From Pirellulales bacterium (GTDB lineage: Bacteria; Planctomycetota; Planctomycetia; Pirellulales; Thermoguttaceae): a DNA stretch of 6,167 bases. The notes below the pieces were generated by a model. The model was not told where the DNA came from and did no database searches. It was given only the letters and a program-made list of their open reading frames with translations. The translations under genes were made by a program, and so were the position numbers. This document shows positions 5,223 through 6,167 of this stretch, piece after piece (position 1 is the first letter of the stretch; each line of letters starts with the position of its first letter). The stretch covers positions 1 through 6,167 of the forward strand of contig JAUWJC010000268.1 in the NCBI GenBank assembly GCA_030607895.1, written 5' to 3'.

Positions 5223-6058
5223 TCAACAACCTTCCGGTCAAGACGCTCGAGCACAAGGGGCTCTCGATAGAGGGTTACTCGCGGGCGGCGGTACAAACGT
5301 ACTGGCGAATTCCGGAATTGAAGATCGGATTCGATCTGGGCGCGCAGCCGTGGTCGTTCATGGGCACGCCGACCTGGTTCGTTTCGCACGCGCACATGGA
5401 CCATCTGGTGGCGCTGCCCGTCTACGTGGCGCGGCGGCGGATGATGAAGATGGACCCACCCACCATCTACCTGCCGGAGGTAACAGTCGAGCCCGTCCGG
5501 CGAATTCTGCGACTGTTCAGCCGCTTGGATCGCGGTCGATTGCCGTGCGACCTGGTGGGGATCAAGCCGGGCGATGAGATCGAGCTTTCGCGAGAGCTTG
5601 TGGTAACTATTTCGGCTACCGCCCATTCGGTGCCGTCGTTGGGGTTTGTCGTTTGGGAGCGGCGGCGGAAACTCAAACCCGAGTTGCAGGGCCTTGCAGG
5701 CGATAAAATCCGCGATTTGCGGCTTGGCGGCGCGGAGGTGACCGACGAGGTGCGGATTCCGCGGGTGGCCTACCTGGGCGACAGCCGGCCGGAAGGCCTG
5801 GACGCCACGCCGGCAATGTACCAGGCGGACGTGTTGATTATGGAACTGACGTTCGTCGCGCCGGGGCATCGCAAAGAGAAAATCCACAAGTTCGGCCACA
5901 TGCACATAGACGATTTTCTGGAGCGCCGGGAGCGGTTCGCCAATGAGTTGATCATCGCCGGCCACTTCAGCACCCGATATCACCTCCGCCAGATACGCCA
6001 CTACGTCGAGAAGGCCATTCCCGACATGCTCGACGGCCGGCTGCACCTGTGGATATAG
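5219..6058 (+). CDS. RNase Z-like metallo-beta-lactamase fold hydrolase (plant short-form TRZ type)
   Basis: A 279-residue two-zinc hydrolase related to tRNase Z, which cuts the 3' trailer from tRNA precursors in the cytoplasm. All expected metal ligands are visible: the HxHxDH motif SHAHMDHL (H57, H59, D61, H62), H136 in ATAHSVPSLGF, D188 in YLGDSRPEG and H249 in AGHFSTRY. The GHMHI segment (226-230) supplies the histidine (probably H229) that assists catalysis in RNase Z. From memory, segments such as ARRRMMKMDPPTIYLP, the LVGIKPGDE block and GLAGDKIRDLRLGGAEVTD resemble plant short-form TRZ proteins more than E. coli RNase Z, and the long exosite arm of bacterial enzymes is not evident. 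The start is the GTG overlapping the scpA stop as GTGA, without a Shine-Dalgarno site, which implies translational coupling. It could be a true tRNase Z or a related hydrolase of unknown substrate. Confidence 0.87.
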   Translation: MINNLPVKTLEHKGLSIEGYSRAAVQTYWRIPELKIGFDLGAQPWSFMGTPTWFVSHAHMDHLVALPVYVARRRMMKMDPPTIYLPEVTVEPVRRILRLFSRLDRGRLPCDLVGIKPGDEIELSRELVVTISATAHSVPSLGFVVWERRRKLKPELQGLAGDKIRDLRLGGAEVTDEVRIPRVAYLGDSRPEGLDATPAMYQADVLIMELTFVAPGHRKEKIHKFGHMHIDDFLERRERFANELIIAGHFSTRYHLRQIRHYVEKAIPDMLDGRLHLWI

Positions 6059-6078
6059 CCGTGTAGACTTGCTTCTGT

Positions 6079-6167
6079 TCATGAACGCCCGGTGGTTTTG
6101 CGCCCCCCACACCCCGGGGTTGGGGGGGCGGCCCCCCCCGGCGGGTGTGGGGGGAGTTCGGGGTCCC
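6079..6167. repeat. Second copy of the end repeat followed by G/C-rich foldbacks
   Basis: TCATGAACGCCCGG at 6079-6092 is identical to 60-73. It is followed by an inverted repeat (6101-6115 against 6116-6130, two mismatches, again centred on CCCC/GGGG) and by a 12-bp arm pair (6103-6114 with 6143-6154). Runs of seven G and eight C fill the rest. The element starts 20 bases after the stop of the RNase Z-like gene, so it may serve as that operon's terminator hairpin, but no T-run is visible before the window ends. The homopolymer-rich part may be unreliable sequence. Confidence 0.65.

Noticed and set aside
5201..6112. 303-codon minus-strand open frame opposite the RNase Z-like gene
   Set aside because: Complete metal-ligand set on the plus strand shows which strand is coding.

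Overview
The window reads as a GC-rich bacterial chromosome segment, most likely from the phylum Planctomycetota. The evidence is a secreted DUF1080 (3-keto-disaccharide hydrolase) protein, a plant-type RNase Z-like metallohydrolase, weak or absent Shine-Dalgarno sites at several starts, and short dispersed palindromes in the gaps. I infer the phylum from protein style and repeats; no rRNA or other marker is present.

Layout. Four genes run on the minus strand and two on the plus strand, diverging from a 529-bp gap. From left to right: a long near-perfect palindrome at 65-126; a secreted DUF1080 protein (152-835, minus); a gap with two 25-bp hairpins (859-883 and 912-936); iorB (1008-1511, minus) overlapping iorA (1472-3103, minus), the two subunits of indolepyruvate:ferredoxin oxidoreductase; and a DPM1-type polyprenyl-phosphate mannosyltransferase-like GT2 enzyme (3167-3916, minus). 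The divergent gap (3917-4445) holds a 96-bp inverted repeat and two small tandem duplications. On the plus strand, scpA (4446-5222) is followed by an RNase Z-like MBL protein (5219-6058) joined by a GTGA stop/start overlap. The right edge (6079-6167) repeats the sequence seen at 60-73 and then becomes a run of G/C foldbacks.

How the genes work together. IorA and IorB together decarboxylate aryl-pyruvates from aromatic amino acid transamination and pass electrons to ferredoxin. In this copy IorA lacks the usual C-terminal iron-sulfur ferredoxin domain and ends in a tail partly encoded by a dispersed repeat, and IorB looks short. The GT2 gene ends 63 bp upstream of iorA and may share its transcript, though no functional link is evident. 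scpA and the RNase Z-like gene are almost certainly co-translated. ScpA acts in chromosome condensation; its partner scpB is not adjacent here.

I see no new defence, mobile or biosynthetic system. The points most worth checking are the ferredoxin-less IorA, the repeat built into coding ends, the scpA/RNase Z coupling, and the shared repeat at both window ends.
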